From NCBI GenBank assembly GCA_949288785.1, contig CASELQ010000001.1, positions 124,001 through 188,000 of the forward strand: a stretch of DNA of 64,000 bases, read 5' to 3'. Numbering within the stretch: position 1 is the first letter of the stretch; every line of letters begins with the position of its first letter. The translations under genes were made by a program, and so were the position numbers. The DNA comes from an uncultured Eubacteriales bacterium (lineage in GTDB: Bacteria; Bacillota; Clostridia; Christensenellales; Borkfalkiaceae). Under the pieces are notes generated by a model, which was not told where the DNA came from, made no database searches, and saw only the letters and a program-made list of their open reading frames with translations. This document shows, piece by piece, positions 1 to 7,589 of the stretch.

Positions 1-6
1 AAGCGC

Positions 7-525
7 TCAAAGTTCAGATAAAAGCGCTATCAGCGTCTTGCCGTCCTTTATCTCGCCGTTTTTTATCATGAGGCGGGCTTTCTCCTTATCTATCCACTCC
101 GCCGCCACGTCCTCATCCTCGTCCTGATGGGCATGCCCCGCGGCAAACCCTTCCGCGCGGTATATGCGAATCACCTCGCCCGTATAGCCGGGAGAGGGAT
201 AAACCGTGTACATAAGCGACAGTTTTTCCGCCTTTATCCCGCACTCCTCTTCGAGTTCTCTCGCTGCCGTCTTTTCCGGCGCCTCGCCCCGCTCGGTCTT
301 GCCCGCGGGAAGTTCCCACACCTCTTCGCCGTAAGCATAGCGGAACTGCTTTACCAAAAGCACCTTTCCGTCCTTCTCGCAATATATTGCGCAGCCGCCG
401 CCGTGCTCCACTATTTCTCTTACCGACGTGCCGCCGCATTTTACGGACACCTCGTCCGCCCGCAGGTTCAATATCCTGCCGCGGTATACGTAATTTTTTT
501 TGACCGTGCGCTCTCTAAACGGCAT
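7..525 (-). CDS. Nudix hydrolase, ADP-ribose pyrophosphatase type
   Basis: A 172-residue cytosolic Nudix hydrolase, most likely cleaving ADP-ribose or a related nucleoside diphosphate sugar to AMP plus a sugar phosphate. The full Nudix box lies at residues 75-97: G75, E81, then R89-E90-L91 and E92-E93-E94, with G96 closing it; these Glu residues bind the metal. The N-terminal strand region and the box position fit NudF/YqkG-type enzymes. The start at 525 has an AAAGGT ribosome site and lies inside the last codons of the upstream gene, giving an 11-base overlap that suggests translational coupling. The stop is near the window edge. The exact substrate cannot be read from sequence. Confidence 0.9.
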   Translation of the reverse strand: MPFRERTVKKNYVYRGRILNLRADEVSVKCGGTSVREIVEHGGGCAIYCEKDGKVLLVKQFRYAYGEEVWELPAGKTERGEAPEKTAARELEEECGIKAEKLSLMYTVYPSPGYTGEVIRIYRAEGFAAGHAHQDEDEDVAAEWIDKEKARLMIKNGEIKDGKTLIALLSEL

Positions 526-1327
526 AGGGAGTACCTTTAAGCAAGGATTTTATCTTGCGCACCCTGCCGAAAAACAGTATTTTATGGCTCTTGGCGCAAT
601 ATTTATACGCCACGAAAGCGTAAAGCACCGCGTCCTTCTCGCCGCTGTCTATCACGTTTGCCAGCATATCCACCGCAAGCGTGAGTTCGTTTTTTGCCCT
701 TTCACTTATGCGCGCAGCCTTTATGTTGCTCTTGTCTTCAAGCAGCATTGCCTTTATTTTCTTTACGTTTTCGGCATAGGTCTTGCCGGAAAGTTCTTTT
801 TCCTTTTCCCGTTCTTTTTTTAACTCTTCCTGCCGTATCGCCCGGTTTTTCTCTTCCTCTTTCGCGGCTTCAACGGGGTCTTGCACCCTGCCTTCCATAA
901 CGCTTTCGGTAATGTTTCCCACCGCCGAGCGGAAGGGTTTTATCATGGCGTTTATGAAGGCGGCGTAGCCCGAGGAAAAGCTGCCGTCCTCATAAAAATA
1001 TTTATTTAAAAAATCGCCGAAATCCACCCTCTTTGCGTCTATATCCACAAGCAGGGTAAACACGAAAGCCAAGAGATCCCTTTGGCTTGCAGGCATTATG
1101 AACTCACCCTTTTCGCCGGGAAGATATTTGCTGCCGACAAGATATTTCTTTTTTGCCGCCGCATAGTCAAACCCCGAAAGGCAGTTGCCGAATATTGCAA
1201 GCAACGTGTCCGACGAGGCTATGGTCTTTAACAGCCCCGCTATTTTTATATCCGCTAAGATATAATTGCCTTCTATAAGTTCGTCTGCCTTTTCCAAAAA
1301 GGCGTTAAGTTCTTCGCGCTTAGTCAA
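515..1327 (-). CDS. Conserved-looking protein of unknown function with central coiled coil
   Basis: I do not recognise this 270-residue protein. It is soluble in appearance, with a mixed helical N-terminal half, a highly charged Glu/Lys-rich stretch around residues 160-180 that looks like a coiled coil, and a helical C-terminal part ending in basic residues. The reading frame stays open further upstream, but I chose the TTG at 1325-1327 because an AAGAGGTG ribosome site sits just before it and a -10 box at 1388-1393 would fall inside any longer form. It overlaps the Nudix gene by 11 bases, so the two are probably one transcript, but that does not reveal its role. Confidence 0.6.
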   Translation of the reverse strand: MTKREELNAFLEKADELIEGNYILADIKIAGLLKTIASSDTLLAIFGNCLSGFDYAAAKKKYLVGSKYLPGEKGEFIMPASQRDLLAFVFTLLVDIDAKRVDFGDFLNKYFYEDGSFSSGYAAFINAMIKPFRSAVGNITESVMEGRVQDPVEAAKEEEKNRAIRQEELKKEREKEKELSGKTYAENVKKIKAMLLEDKSNIKAARISERAKNELTLAVDMLANVIDSGEKDAVLYAFVAYKYCAKSHKILFFGRVRKIKSLLKGTPYAV

Positions 1328-1387
1328 TTGGCACCTCTTTCCCGCCACGGGCGGAAGACGGGCAATTTTTGCCCTCAAATCATATTT

Positions 1388-1416
1388 ATTATACCATATC
1401 ATCCCCCCGTAATAAA
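1388..1416 (-). promoter_or_regulatory. Promoter for the unknown gene/Nudix pair
   Basis: On the minus strand a perfect TATAAT box (1388-1393) lies 17 bases from a weak TTTATT (1411-1416). It supports the downstream TTG start at 1327. A small GGGCAA/TTGCCC hairpin lies in the leader at 1360-1374. Confidence 0.5.
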
Positions 1417-1455
1417 CTTTTTTGTCGATATTTTGCAAAATTTTTCACAAAATTC

Positions 1456-1483
1456 TTTACAAATTCAAAGTTTATGATATAAT
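1456..1483 (+). promoter_or_regulatory. Promoter for the DUF4364 gene
   Basis: TTTACA at 1456-1461, 16 bases, then TATAAT at 1478-1483; the coding start follows 27 bases later. It is divergent from the minus-strand promoter at 1388-1416. Confidence 0.65.
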
Positions 1484-1510
1484 TAAATAACAGTACAATG
1501 GGGTTATGTT

Positions 1511-2035
1511 ATGCAGGTTAAAGGCGACTCGTCCTTAAACAAACTAATATTGCTGTTCGTTTTCGACAAAATGGAAGTGCCGCTTTCGGAAAATACGGTG
1601 CTGGATATGTGCTGCTCTTCTAATAACTGGCTTGCCTATATGGACTGCCAGCCCATTTTAAAGCAACTCCTCGACTGCGGGTGGATATATAATATCGGAG
1701 ACAGCGAAGAACCGCTTTACACCATCACCACGGACGGCAGGGTCTGCCTTGCCAACTTCTTTATAAACATCCCCGCCTCCACGCGGGAAGAGATTTCGCT
1801 TTTTATCAAAAACAACCGCACCCGTTACAGAAGAAAACAGGAATGCGTTGCCGATTATTTTATGAATAAGGACGGCACTTATACCGTTTATCTTAAGATA
1901 ATAGAACCTGCCCAGCCTGCTCTGGAATTAAAGCTCGTTGTCCCCAACCGCCAGATCGCCAAGGATATATATAAAAAATGGGGCGAAAAGGCGGGCGATA
2001 CTTACAGAAATATTTACGACAGTCTTGTGGACTGA
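1511..2035 (+). CDS. DUF4364 family protein, winged-helix-like
   Basis: A 174-residue protein matching the clostridial DUF4364 family, known only as a small helix-turn-helix-like protein. The N-terminus has the family pattern (KLILLFVFDKM followed by a short helix and a cysteine pair), then a helical segment with a beta-wing-like stretch near residues 60-80, and a mixed C-terminal half. No membrane segment or catalytic motif is visible. It starts with ATG behind a weak GGGG ribosome site and a good promoter. The downstream TSCPD gene begins 22 bases after its stop, so they are probably cotranscribed. A DNA-binding role is inferred from family resemblance only. Confidence 0.75.
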   Translation: MQVKGDSSLNKLILLFVFDKMEVPLSENTVLDMCCSSNNWLAYMDCQPILKQLLDCGWIYNIGDSEEPLYTITTDGRVCLANFFINIPASTREEISLFIKNNRTRYRRKQECVADYFMNKDGTYTVYLKIIEPAQPALELKLVVPNRQIAKDIYKKWGEKAGDTYRNIYDSLVD

Positions 2036-2057
2036 AAGCCAATATCAGGAGATTTTT

Positions 2058-2327
2058 ATGCAGACTTACATGACCAAGGGAACTTGTTCAAGGCAGATCA
2101 TTTTCGACGTTAAGGATGACAATACCGTAACGGGCGTAAAATTCATAGGCGGATGTTCGGGTAATTTACAGGCGATAGCGCGCCTGGTGGAAGGTAAAGA
2201 CATAGACGAAGTAATAGCCCTCCTCAAAGGCATAAAGTGCCGCGGCAACACCTCTTGCGGGGACCAGTTTGCCGCCGCGCTTGAAAGATACAAGGAAAAA
2301 AAGCAGGCGGAAAGTCAGCAGTCCTGA
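2058..2327 (+). CDS. TIGR03905-type TSCPD domain protein
   Basis: An 89-residue protein made of a single TSCPD domain, the module also found at the C-terminus of some ribonucleotide reductases. Cys10, Cys33, Cys61 and Cys67 are spaced as in the TIGR03905 family, with the signature written here as TSCGD at 65-69 and a glycine-rich GGCSGN at 31-36. A metal or nucleic-acid binding role is likely for the domain but unproven for the stand-alone form. The start at 2058 is set by a CAGGAG ribosome site; a longer in-frame version overlapping the upstream gene has no such site. A short hairpin terminator follows the stop. Confidence 0.8.
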   Translation: MQTYMTKGTCSRQIIFDVKDDNTVTGVKFIGGCSGNLQAIARLVEGKDIDEVIALLKGIKCRGNTSCGDQFAAALERYKEKKQAESQQS

Positions 2328-2337
2328 CCGCGTTTTT

Positions 2338-2358
2338 GCCGCTTTCGGCGGCTTTTTT
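2338..2358 (+). terminator. Rho-independent terminator after the TSCPD gene
   Basis: A GCCGC/GCGGC stem with a TTTCG loop (2338-2352) is followed by a run of six T, ten bases after the TSCPD stop. Confidence 0.75.
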
Positions 2359-2662
2359 CTTTTAAACGTCAAGGTTTTTGTAAAAGACTTTTTCCCTATC
2401 CCCGCCTTTTCAAAGGTGCGTTTTGCCGGGGCGGAGTGCGGCGCTTTGCCGCCCACGGCAAAAGAATAAAGCAATTTTACAAATACAGGTTTATTATTAC
2501 GGAAATAATTTAGCATTTAAGTTTAAAACCTTTCGGCGGCGCGTATTTTTACGCGCCGCCTGCATGTTATACCGTTATAATTTTAAGCGTTTATTTGTTT
2601 TTAAAAGATGTGCCCCGCCGCCGACGGTTGCAGGACTCAAACACCGATAAAAGGGCTTTACG
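2359..2662. other. Noncoding region with two strong hairpins
   Basis: No supported gene. Two inverted repeats stand out: an imperfect one with outer arms TTTTGCCG/CGGCAAAA (2421-2463), and a perfect 11-bp stem with a TTTT loop at 2535-2560. Neither has a clean T-tract on either strand, so they are not convincing terminators. They lie between convergent genes and could be 3' end structures or part of an untested small RNA. Confidence 0.4.
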
Positions 2663-3100
2663 TTATTTTTCCAGCAGCAAGGTAAAAGGCCCGTCGTTTA
2701 CCTGGGTTATCTGCATATGCGCACCGAATACGCCGAGTTTTACGGGTATGCCCGCTCTTTTCAGCCCTTCCGCAGCGTAAAGATATAGTTTTTCCGCCCG
2801 GTCCGGCGATTCCGCCTGCAAAAAGTCCGGCCGGTTGCCGTGCGTGGCGTTTGCATAGAGAGTGAACTGCGATACGAGCAGTATCTCCCCCTTTGTGTCA
2901 ATTACGGACTTGTTTATTTTCCCGTTTTCATCCGAACAAATACGGAGAGCCGCTATCTTTTTAACAAGATAATCTGCCTCCGCTTCGGTATCGCCCTTGC
3001 CTACGCCGAGAAATATTACGTATCCCGCGCCCGTTTCGGATATAACCTTGCCTTCCACCGAAAGAGAGGCGCTCTTTACACGCTGTATCACCGCTCTCAT
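2663..3100 (-). CDS. dtd: D-aminoacyl-tRNA deacylase
   Basis: A 145-residue DTD that hydrolyses D-amino acids (and glycine mischarged on tRNA-Ala) from tRNA, a cytosolic proofreading step. The SQFTLYA catalytic motif is at residues 77-83, with Thr80 in the usual place, and the C-terminal NDGPFT (135-140) supplies the cross-subunit Gly-cisPro motif, with Phe where Val is more usual. Length is typical. I chose the ATG at 3098-3100, which gives the family-standard N-terminus MRAVIQRV; a GTG two codons upstream would crowd the GGCGG ribosome site. It has its own promoter downstream of kdgK, so it is probably separate from the uronate operon. Confidence 0.95.
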   Translation of the reverse strand: MRAVIQRVKSASLSVEGKVISETGAGYVIFLGVGKGDTEAEADYLVKKIAALRICSDENGKINKSVIDTKGEILLVSQFTLYANATHGNRPDFLQAESPDRAEKLYLYAAEGLKRAGIPVKLGVFGAHMQITQVNDGPFTLLLEK

Positions 3101-3135
3101 ATGCACCCGCCTTTGTATTTTGTTTATCGCGTTAA

Positions 3136-3164
3136 ATTATAGCACATACGGGCAGATTTTGCAA
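3136..3164 (-). promoter_or_regulatory. Promoter for dtd
   Basis: Minus-strand TTGCAA (3159-3164), 17 bases, TATAAT (3136-3141). It lies in the short gap after the kdgK stop, so dtd can be expressed independently of the uronate genes. Confidence 0.7.
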
Positions 3165-3170
3165 GCAAAC

Positions 3171-4193
3171 TTACCTTTGTACCCTGCCGGAGGAATTGCC
3201 CGCCGCAAGCGCTTCGACCTCGCTTAAAGACACCATGTTGTAATCTCCCTCCACGGTGTGCTTTAAGCAGCTTGCCGCCACGGCAAACTCTATTGCCTTT
3301 TGCGGTTCATACCCCTTTAAAAGGGCGTAGATAAGCCCCGCGCCGAAACTGTCTCCCCCGCCCACACGGTCCACTATGTGTATGGGATATTTTACCGAAA
3401 AACTTGCCTTTCCGCCCGTATACAGCATGGCGGACCAATTGTTGTCGTTTGCGGACAGGCTTTCCCTAAGCGTTATCGCCACGCCCTTGAAACCGAATTT
3501 TTCCGTTAGCTTTTCAGCAACGCCGATATAGCCTTCACGGCTTAATTTCCCCGTGTTTATGTCCGAGTTTTCAGCCTCTATGCCGAAAACGTCCTTGGCG
3601 TCCTCTTCGTTGGCGATACAGTAATCTACGTTTTTGCAAATATCGCCCATCACCTTTCCCGCGCGCTCCTTTGTCCACAGTTTCTTGCGGAAATTAAGGT
3701 CGCACGAGACGGTAAGACCCTTTGCCTTTGCCGCCTGTGCCGCCTGCAAAGTTATTTGCGCCGTACTTTCGGAAAGCGCGGGAGTTATGCCGGTAAAGTG
3801 AAACCATGCGGCACCCTTGAATATCTCATCCCAATCGAAAGTTTCGGGCGAGGCGCATGCTATTGCGGAACCCGCTCTGTCGTAAATCACCTTGCTCGGG
3901 CGCTGGCTTGCGCCCTTTTCGCAGTAATATATTCCTACCCTGTCGCCCCCGCGCGCGATAAGCGAGGTGTCCACGCCGTAACGGCGCAGGCTGTTTACCG
4001 CCATCTGCCCTATCTCGTGCTTTGGCAGCACCGAAACAAACGCCGCGTTCAGCCCGAAATTGGCAAGCGAAACCGCCACGTTTGCCTCCGCGCCGCCGAA
4101 CGTTGCCTCAAACTCCTCGCTCTGCACGAAACGAAGATATCCGCGCGGAGCAAGCCTTAGCATAAGTTCCCCGAAAGTTACTACCTTTTCCAT
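3171..4193 (-). CDS. kdgK: 2-keto-3-deoxygluconate kinase (PfkB family)
   Basis: A 340-residue ribokinase/PfkB-family sugar kinase that should phosphorylate 2-keto-3-deoxygluconate to KDPG using ATP. The N-terminal GGAEANVA substrate-region signature begins at Gly33, and the C-terminal signature around residues 276-286 reads VGGGDSFGAG, with Asp281 as the catalytic base. The substrate is assigned from context: it is the last gene of uxaB-uxaA-uxaC-eda-kdgK and starts 4 bases after the eda stop. Together these supply every step from galacturonate to pyruvate. Without context, other PfkB sugar acids would be possible. Confidence 0.92.
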   Translation of the reverse strand: MEKVVTFGELMLRLAPRGYLRFVQSEEFEATFGGAEANVAVSLANFGLNAAFVSVLPKHEIGQMAVNSLRRYGVDTSLIARGGDRVGIYYCEKGASQRPSKVIYDRAGSAIACASPETFDWDEIFKGAAWFHFTGITPALSESTAQITLQAAQAAKAKGLTVSCDLNFRKKLWTKERAGKVMGDICKNVDYCIANEEDAKDVFGIEAENSDINTGKLSREGYIGVAEKLTEKFGFKGVAITLRESLSANDNNWSAMLYTGGKASFSVKYPIHIVDRVGGGDSFGAGLIYALLKGYEPQKAIEFAVAASCLKHTVEGDYNMVSLSEVEALAAGNSSGRVQR

Positions 4194-4197
4194 GATC

Positions 4198-4773
4198 TTA
4201 TTCTCCCGTTATCTCCTTTATTTTTCTGCAATTTTCCGCTATGTCGCCCTTCATCATGAAACTCCCGCCCACGGCAAAAACCCTGTCAAAGTCTAAAAAC
4301 TCTTTAAGGTTTGTAAGGTCTGCTCCGCCCGTGGGAATGAACTTAACCTGCGGAAAGGGCGCGGAAAGCGCCTTTAATGCTTTAAGCCCGCCGTATACGT
4401 TTGCGGGGAAAAACTTTACCACGTTTATCCCGAGCGATAGGGCGCGCATTATCTCGGTGGGAGTAACGCACCCGGGATAATAGGGCACGCATTTTTTTGC
4501 GCAAATTTTTGCCGCCTCCTCCGAAAGCCCGGGCGACACCACGAACTTTGCGCCCGCCGCCAAAGCGCGTTCGCACTGCTCGCCGTTTATCACCGTGCCC
4601 GCCCCTATATTCATTTCGGGAAAAGCGGCTGCGGCACGTTTTATCGCCCGTTCGGCGCACGCCGTGCGGAAGGTTATCTCCGCGCAGTTTATGCCGCCCG
4701 CTTTAAGAGCGCCTATTATTTTTTCGGTATCTTTCTCGTCGTTTATAACGACGACCGGTATGACCCTGTCCAT
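4198..4773 (-). CDS. eda: KDPG/KHG aldolase
   Basis: A 191-residue class I aldolase splitting 2-keto-3-deoxy-6-phosphogluconate into pyruvate and glyceraldehyde 3-phosphate. Residues expected for the family are all visible: Glu32 in AEITFR, the GAGTV segment at 57-61, the Schiff-base Lys120 in VVKFFPA, and the phosphate-binding PTGG at 147-150. It is slightly shorter than usual at the N-terminus, but a near-perfect AAGGAGGAG site places the start at 4773. It lies 12 bases after uxaC and 4 before kdgK, inside the galacturonate operon. Confidence 0.95.
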   Translation of the reverse strand: MDRVIPVVVINDEKDTEKIIGALKAGGINCAEITFRTACAERAIKRAAAAFPEMNIGAGTVINGEQCERALAAGAKFVVSPGLSEEAAKICAKKCVPYYPGCVTPTEIMRALSLGINVVKFFPANVYGGLKALKALSAPFPQVKFIPTGGADLTNLKEFLDFDRVFAVGGSFMMKGDIAENCRKIKEITGE

Positions 4774-4785
4774 AACTCCTCCTTT

Positions 4786-6177
4786 TTAATTTAAGCCGAA
4801 GTATTCCACGGCGTTGTTATACGATATGTCCTCCACCGTTTTACCGACAAGTTCAATGTCGGAAGTCATCTCGCCGTCTTCCATAAGCGAACCCAGAAAA
4901 CTGCAGAGTATCCTCCTGAAATAGTGGTGGCGCGGATAGGATAAAAACGACCTGCTGTCCGTAAGCATGCCCACGAACGCGCCCAGGTGCCCCATTGCCG
5001 AAAGGTCTTTTAAGTGCTTATACATGCCCTCTTTATTGTCCAAAAACCACCACGCCGGTCCGTACTGCACCTTGCCGCGGGCGCTGCCGTCCTGAAAACA
5101 GCCCGTAAGCGTTATCATCTCGGTATTCATCTTGGGGTTGAGGTTGAAAAGTACGGTTTTCGGGAGTGCATTTTCGGTGTTAAGAATGTCAAGCAAGTCT
5201 TTGAGTTCCGCCGTGCTGTTTTCCGCCGATATGCTGTCATACCCCGTGTCCGCGCCCAGCCTTTCGAACATTACCTTGTTGTTGTTGCGCATTGCGCCTA
5301 TATGCAGTTCGGTTACTATCCCGTATTTTGCATACAGCCGCATGAGAAAATAAGTCATGTATCCCTTGAACGCTTCCGTCTCCCGGAGGGTGGGCCGCCC
5401 GCCCGAAAGCCTTTTTTTGAGCGCCGCCTCCGCCTGGTTTCTGCCCGCTACGGGGCAGACTTTTTCCAGGGCTATGTCCGCCGCGCGGGTTCCCGCCTTT
5501 ATGAACTCTTTAAGGCGCGCCTCCACCGCCTTTTCAAGCTTATCCATGCCCGATATCTCGAACGTGAGCTTTTCAAGCGCGGATATGTTCTCGCGGTAAG
5601 AAGCCGCCTCTATATTCATTATTTTGTCTGCCCGGAAGGCGGGTATGACCTTGAATTTGTATCCCTTTTGCTCTATCTTTTTAAAAACGGACAGATCATC
5701 AAACACCTCGTTTGTGGTGAAAAGGTGCGTAACTCGAGAACTTTCTATAAGTTTTTGCGGCGTTACGTCGTTTTTTTCTATATAATCGTTGCAATAGTCC
5801 CATATTTTATCGGCATTGGCGGCGTTTATCTCCGTTTCGCACCCGAAAAATTCTTTTAACTCCACCTGGGACCAGTGATATAACGGGTTTCCGAACGCCG
5901 TTTCGAGCGCCCTGCAATACGCCCGGAACTTCTCCTTTACGGGCGCGCCGCCGGTGATGAGTTCCTCATCCGTGCCGCAGTTGCGCATAAGCCGCCACTT
6001 GTAGTGATCGCCCGAAAGCCATATGTCAAAGATGTTTTCAAAACGCCTGTTTTCAAGTATCTGCTTTTCGGAAAGATGGCAGTGCCAGTCGAAAACGGGC
6101 ATATTTTTCGCGTATCCGTAATACAGCTTTTCTGCCGTTTTGTTTGTGAGCATAAAGTTTTCTTTAAGGTAACTCAT
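4786..6177 (-). CDS. uxaC: Glucuronate/galacturonate isomerase
   Basis: A 463-residue uronate isomerase of the amidohydrolase superfamily, converting D-galacturonate to tagaturonate and D-glucuronate to fructuronate. The N-terminal metal-binding HxH is H32-C-H34 within FDWHCHLS, and the C-terminal region has the family LTDSRSFLSYPRH segment. Length is typical. Its ATG overlaps the uxaA stop as ATGA (6174-6177), so it is translationally coupled. Because no uxuA or uxuB is seen in the window, the galacturonate branch is the one supported here. Confidence 0.95.
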   Translation of the reverse strand: MSYLKENFMLTNKTAEKLYYGYAKNMPVFDWHCHLSEKQILENRRFENIFDIWLSGDHYKWRLMRNCGTDEELITGGAPVKEKFRAYCRALETAFGNPLYHWSQVELKEFFGCETEINAANADKIWDYCNDYIEKNDVTPQKLIESSRVTHLFTTNEVFDDLSVFKKIEQKGYKFKVIPAFRADKIMNIEAASYRENISALEKLTFEISGMDKLEKAVEARLKEFIKAGTRAADIALEKVCPVAGRNQAEAALKKRLSGGRPTLRETEAFKGYMTYFLMRLYAKYGIVTELHIGAMRNNNKVMFERLGADTGYDSISAENSTAELKDLLDILNTENALPKTVLFNLNPKMNTEMITLTGCFQDGSARGKVQYGPAWWFLDNKEGMYKHLKDLSAMGHLGAFVGMLTDSRSFLSYPRHHYFRRILCSFLGSLMEDGEMTSDIELVGKTVEDISYNNAVEYFGLN

Positions 6178-7589
6178 AGTGTAACCCCCTGTTTATAGAA
6201 TGCTATTTCTCTTATGTCCTCGCTCTTGCACCTGTATTCCCCGTTCGCGGTTTTTATGAGCAGGTCCAAAAGCCCCTGCTCGTCCATGGAAAAGGCGCCG
6301 TAATCTATCCAGCCGCTTTTAAAGTCCGCAAGCGCGGCGTTGGAGGCTATTTTCATGGTGGGCACGAAAGTGGAAAAGGGTGTGCCCCTGCCCGTGGTGA
6401 AAAGCACTATCTGGCACCCGCTTGCCGCCAGCGCGGTGGAGGCGATGAGGTCGTTCCCCGGTGCGTCCAACACGCTCACGCCGGGCGATTTTACCTGCTC
6501 CCCGTAGGAAAGCACGTCCATTATCGGGGTGGAGCCCGCCTTTTCTATGCAGCCCAGGGACTTTTCTTCCAAGGTGGTTATGCCACCTTCCTTGTTGCCG
6601 GGGCTGGGATTTTCGTATACCGGGAAACCCTGGGATATATATCTGTTTTTAAAGTCCTCGATAAGATTTTTGTACTTATAAAACACTTCCTCCGTTGCGC
6701 ACTTGTTCATGAGGAGCTGTTCGGCGCCGAACATTTCCGGTACCTCGGTAAGTATGGCGCTGCCGCCGTAAGACACTATCCTGTCGCTTATTCTACCGAC
6801 GAGAGGGTTTGCCGTTATCCCGGAAAACCCGTCCGACCCGCCGCATTTGAGCCCTATGCACAGTTCGGATAAACTCACCTTTTCCCGCCTGAAAGCGCTT
6901 GCTTTCTCGGCAAAGTCCTTTATTATTTCCAGCCCGTAACCGATTTCGTCCTCCACGTCCTGACAGTTGAAAAAAGCGATGTTTTTACGCCCGTAAGGGG
7001 CAAGGCACTCTTTTATTCCTTTAAGCCCGTTGTTTTCACAGCCCAGGCCTACGAAGAGCACGAAACTTGCGTTGGGGTTAAGCGCCGCCGCCGAGAGCAG
7101 TTTTTTTATGTTCTCGTTGTCTTCCCCTAACTGCGAACAGCCGAACTGGTGGGTGAGCGCAAATATCCCGTCTATACTGCCGGTTACGTATTTTTGCGAG
7201 AGCTTTTCCAGCCGGCGGCACACGTCGTTCACGCAGCCCACCGTGGGAATTATGTATATCTCGTTCCTTACGCCCGCGCGGCAATTTTCGCGCCGGTAAC
7301 CGTAAAAATACCCTTCGCGCCGCGGCGGATATTTAAGTTCGGGCAAATAGGTATAGCCGAAACTCTCGTTAAGCCGAGTCTTTAAATTGTGAGAGTGCAC
7401 CCACTCCCCCTTCTTTATGTCGCGCGTGGCCCTGCCTATCGCCTGGCCGTATTTTATAACGTATTCCCCGCTCTTTATGTCCCTGACGGCAAACTTATGC
7501 CCCGCGGGAATTTCTCCCCCGCCCGCCAGCCTGACGCCTACGTTGTCCTCGGGATTTATTATAACGGAATCTTTAATATCTTTGATCAT
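6174..7589 (-). CDS. uxaA: Altronate dehydratase
   Basis: A 471-residue altronate hydro-lyase that dehydrates D-altronate to 2-keto-3-deoxygluconate, probably iron dependent as in characterised relatives. The N-terminal ~90 residues form the SAF-like domain (GHKFAVRDIKSGE), and the larger C-terminal domain holds the conserved GCVNDVCR, HQFGCSQLGED, GLGCENN and LKCGGSDGFSG segments that carry conserved cysteines. It is joined to both neighbours by 4-base ATGA overlaps, downstream of uxaB and upstream of uxaC, indicating a tightly coupled operon. Confidence 0.95.
   Translation of the reverse strand: MIKDIKDSVIINPEDNVGVRLAGGGEIPAGHKFAVRDIKSGEYVIKYGQAIGRATRDIKKGEWVHSHNLKTRLNESFGYTYLPELKYPPRREGYFYGYRRENCRAGVRNEIYIIPTVGCVNDVCRRLEKLSQKYVTGSIDGIFALTHQFGCSQLGEDNENIKKLLSAAALNPNASFVLFVGLGCENNGLKGIKECLAPYGRKNIAFFNCQDVEDEIGYGLEIIKDFAEKASAFRREKVSLSELCIGLKCGGSDGFSGITANPLVGRISDRIVSYGGSAILTEVPEMFGAEQLLMNKCATEEVFYKYKNLIEDFKNRYISQGFPVYENPSPGNKEGGITTLEEKSLGCIEKAGSTPIMDVLSYGEQVKSPGVSVLDAPGNDLIASTALAASGCQIVLFTTGRGTPFSTFVPTMKIASNAALADFKSGWIDYGAFSMDEQGLLDLLIKTANGEYRCKSEDIREIAFYKQGVTL

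Noticed and set aside
515..1438. Longer 307-residue version of the unknown protein
   Set aside because: The extra N-terminus runs through the -10 box and a hairpin, and the TTG at 1327 has a good ribosome site.
2620..2650. tRNA T-arm-like sequence
   Set aside because: The arms do not pair and no acceptor or anticodon stem can be built around it.
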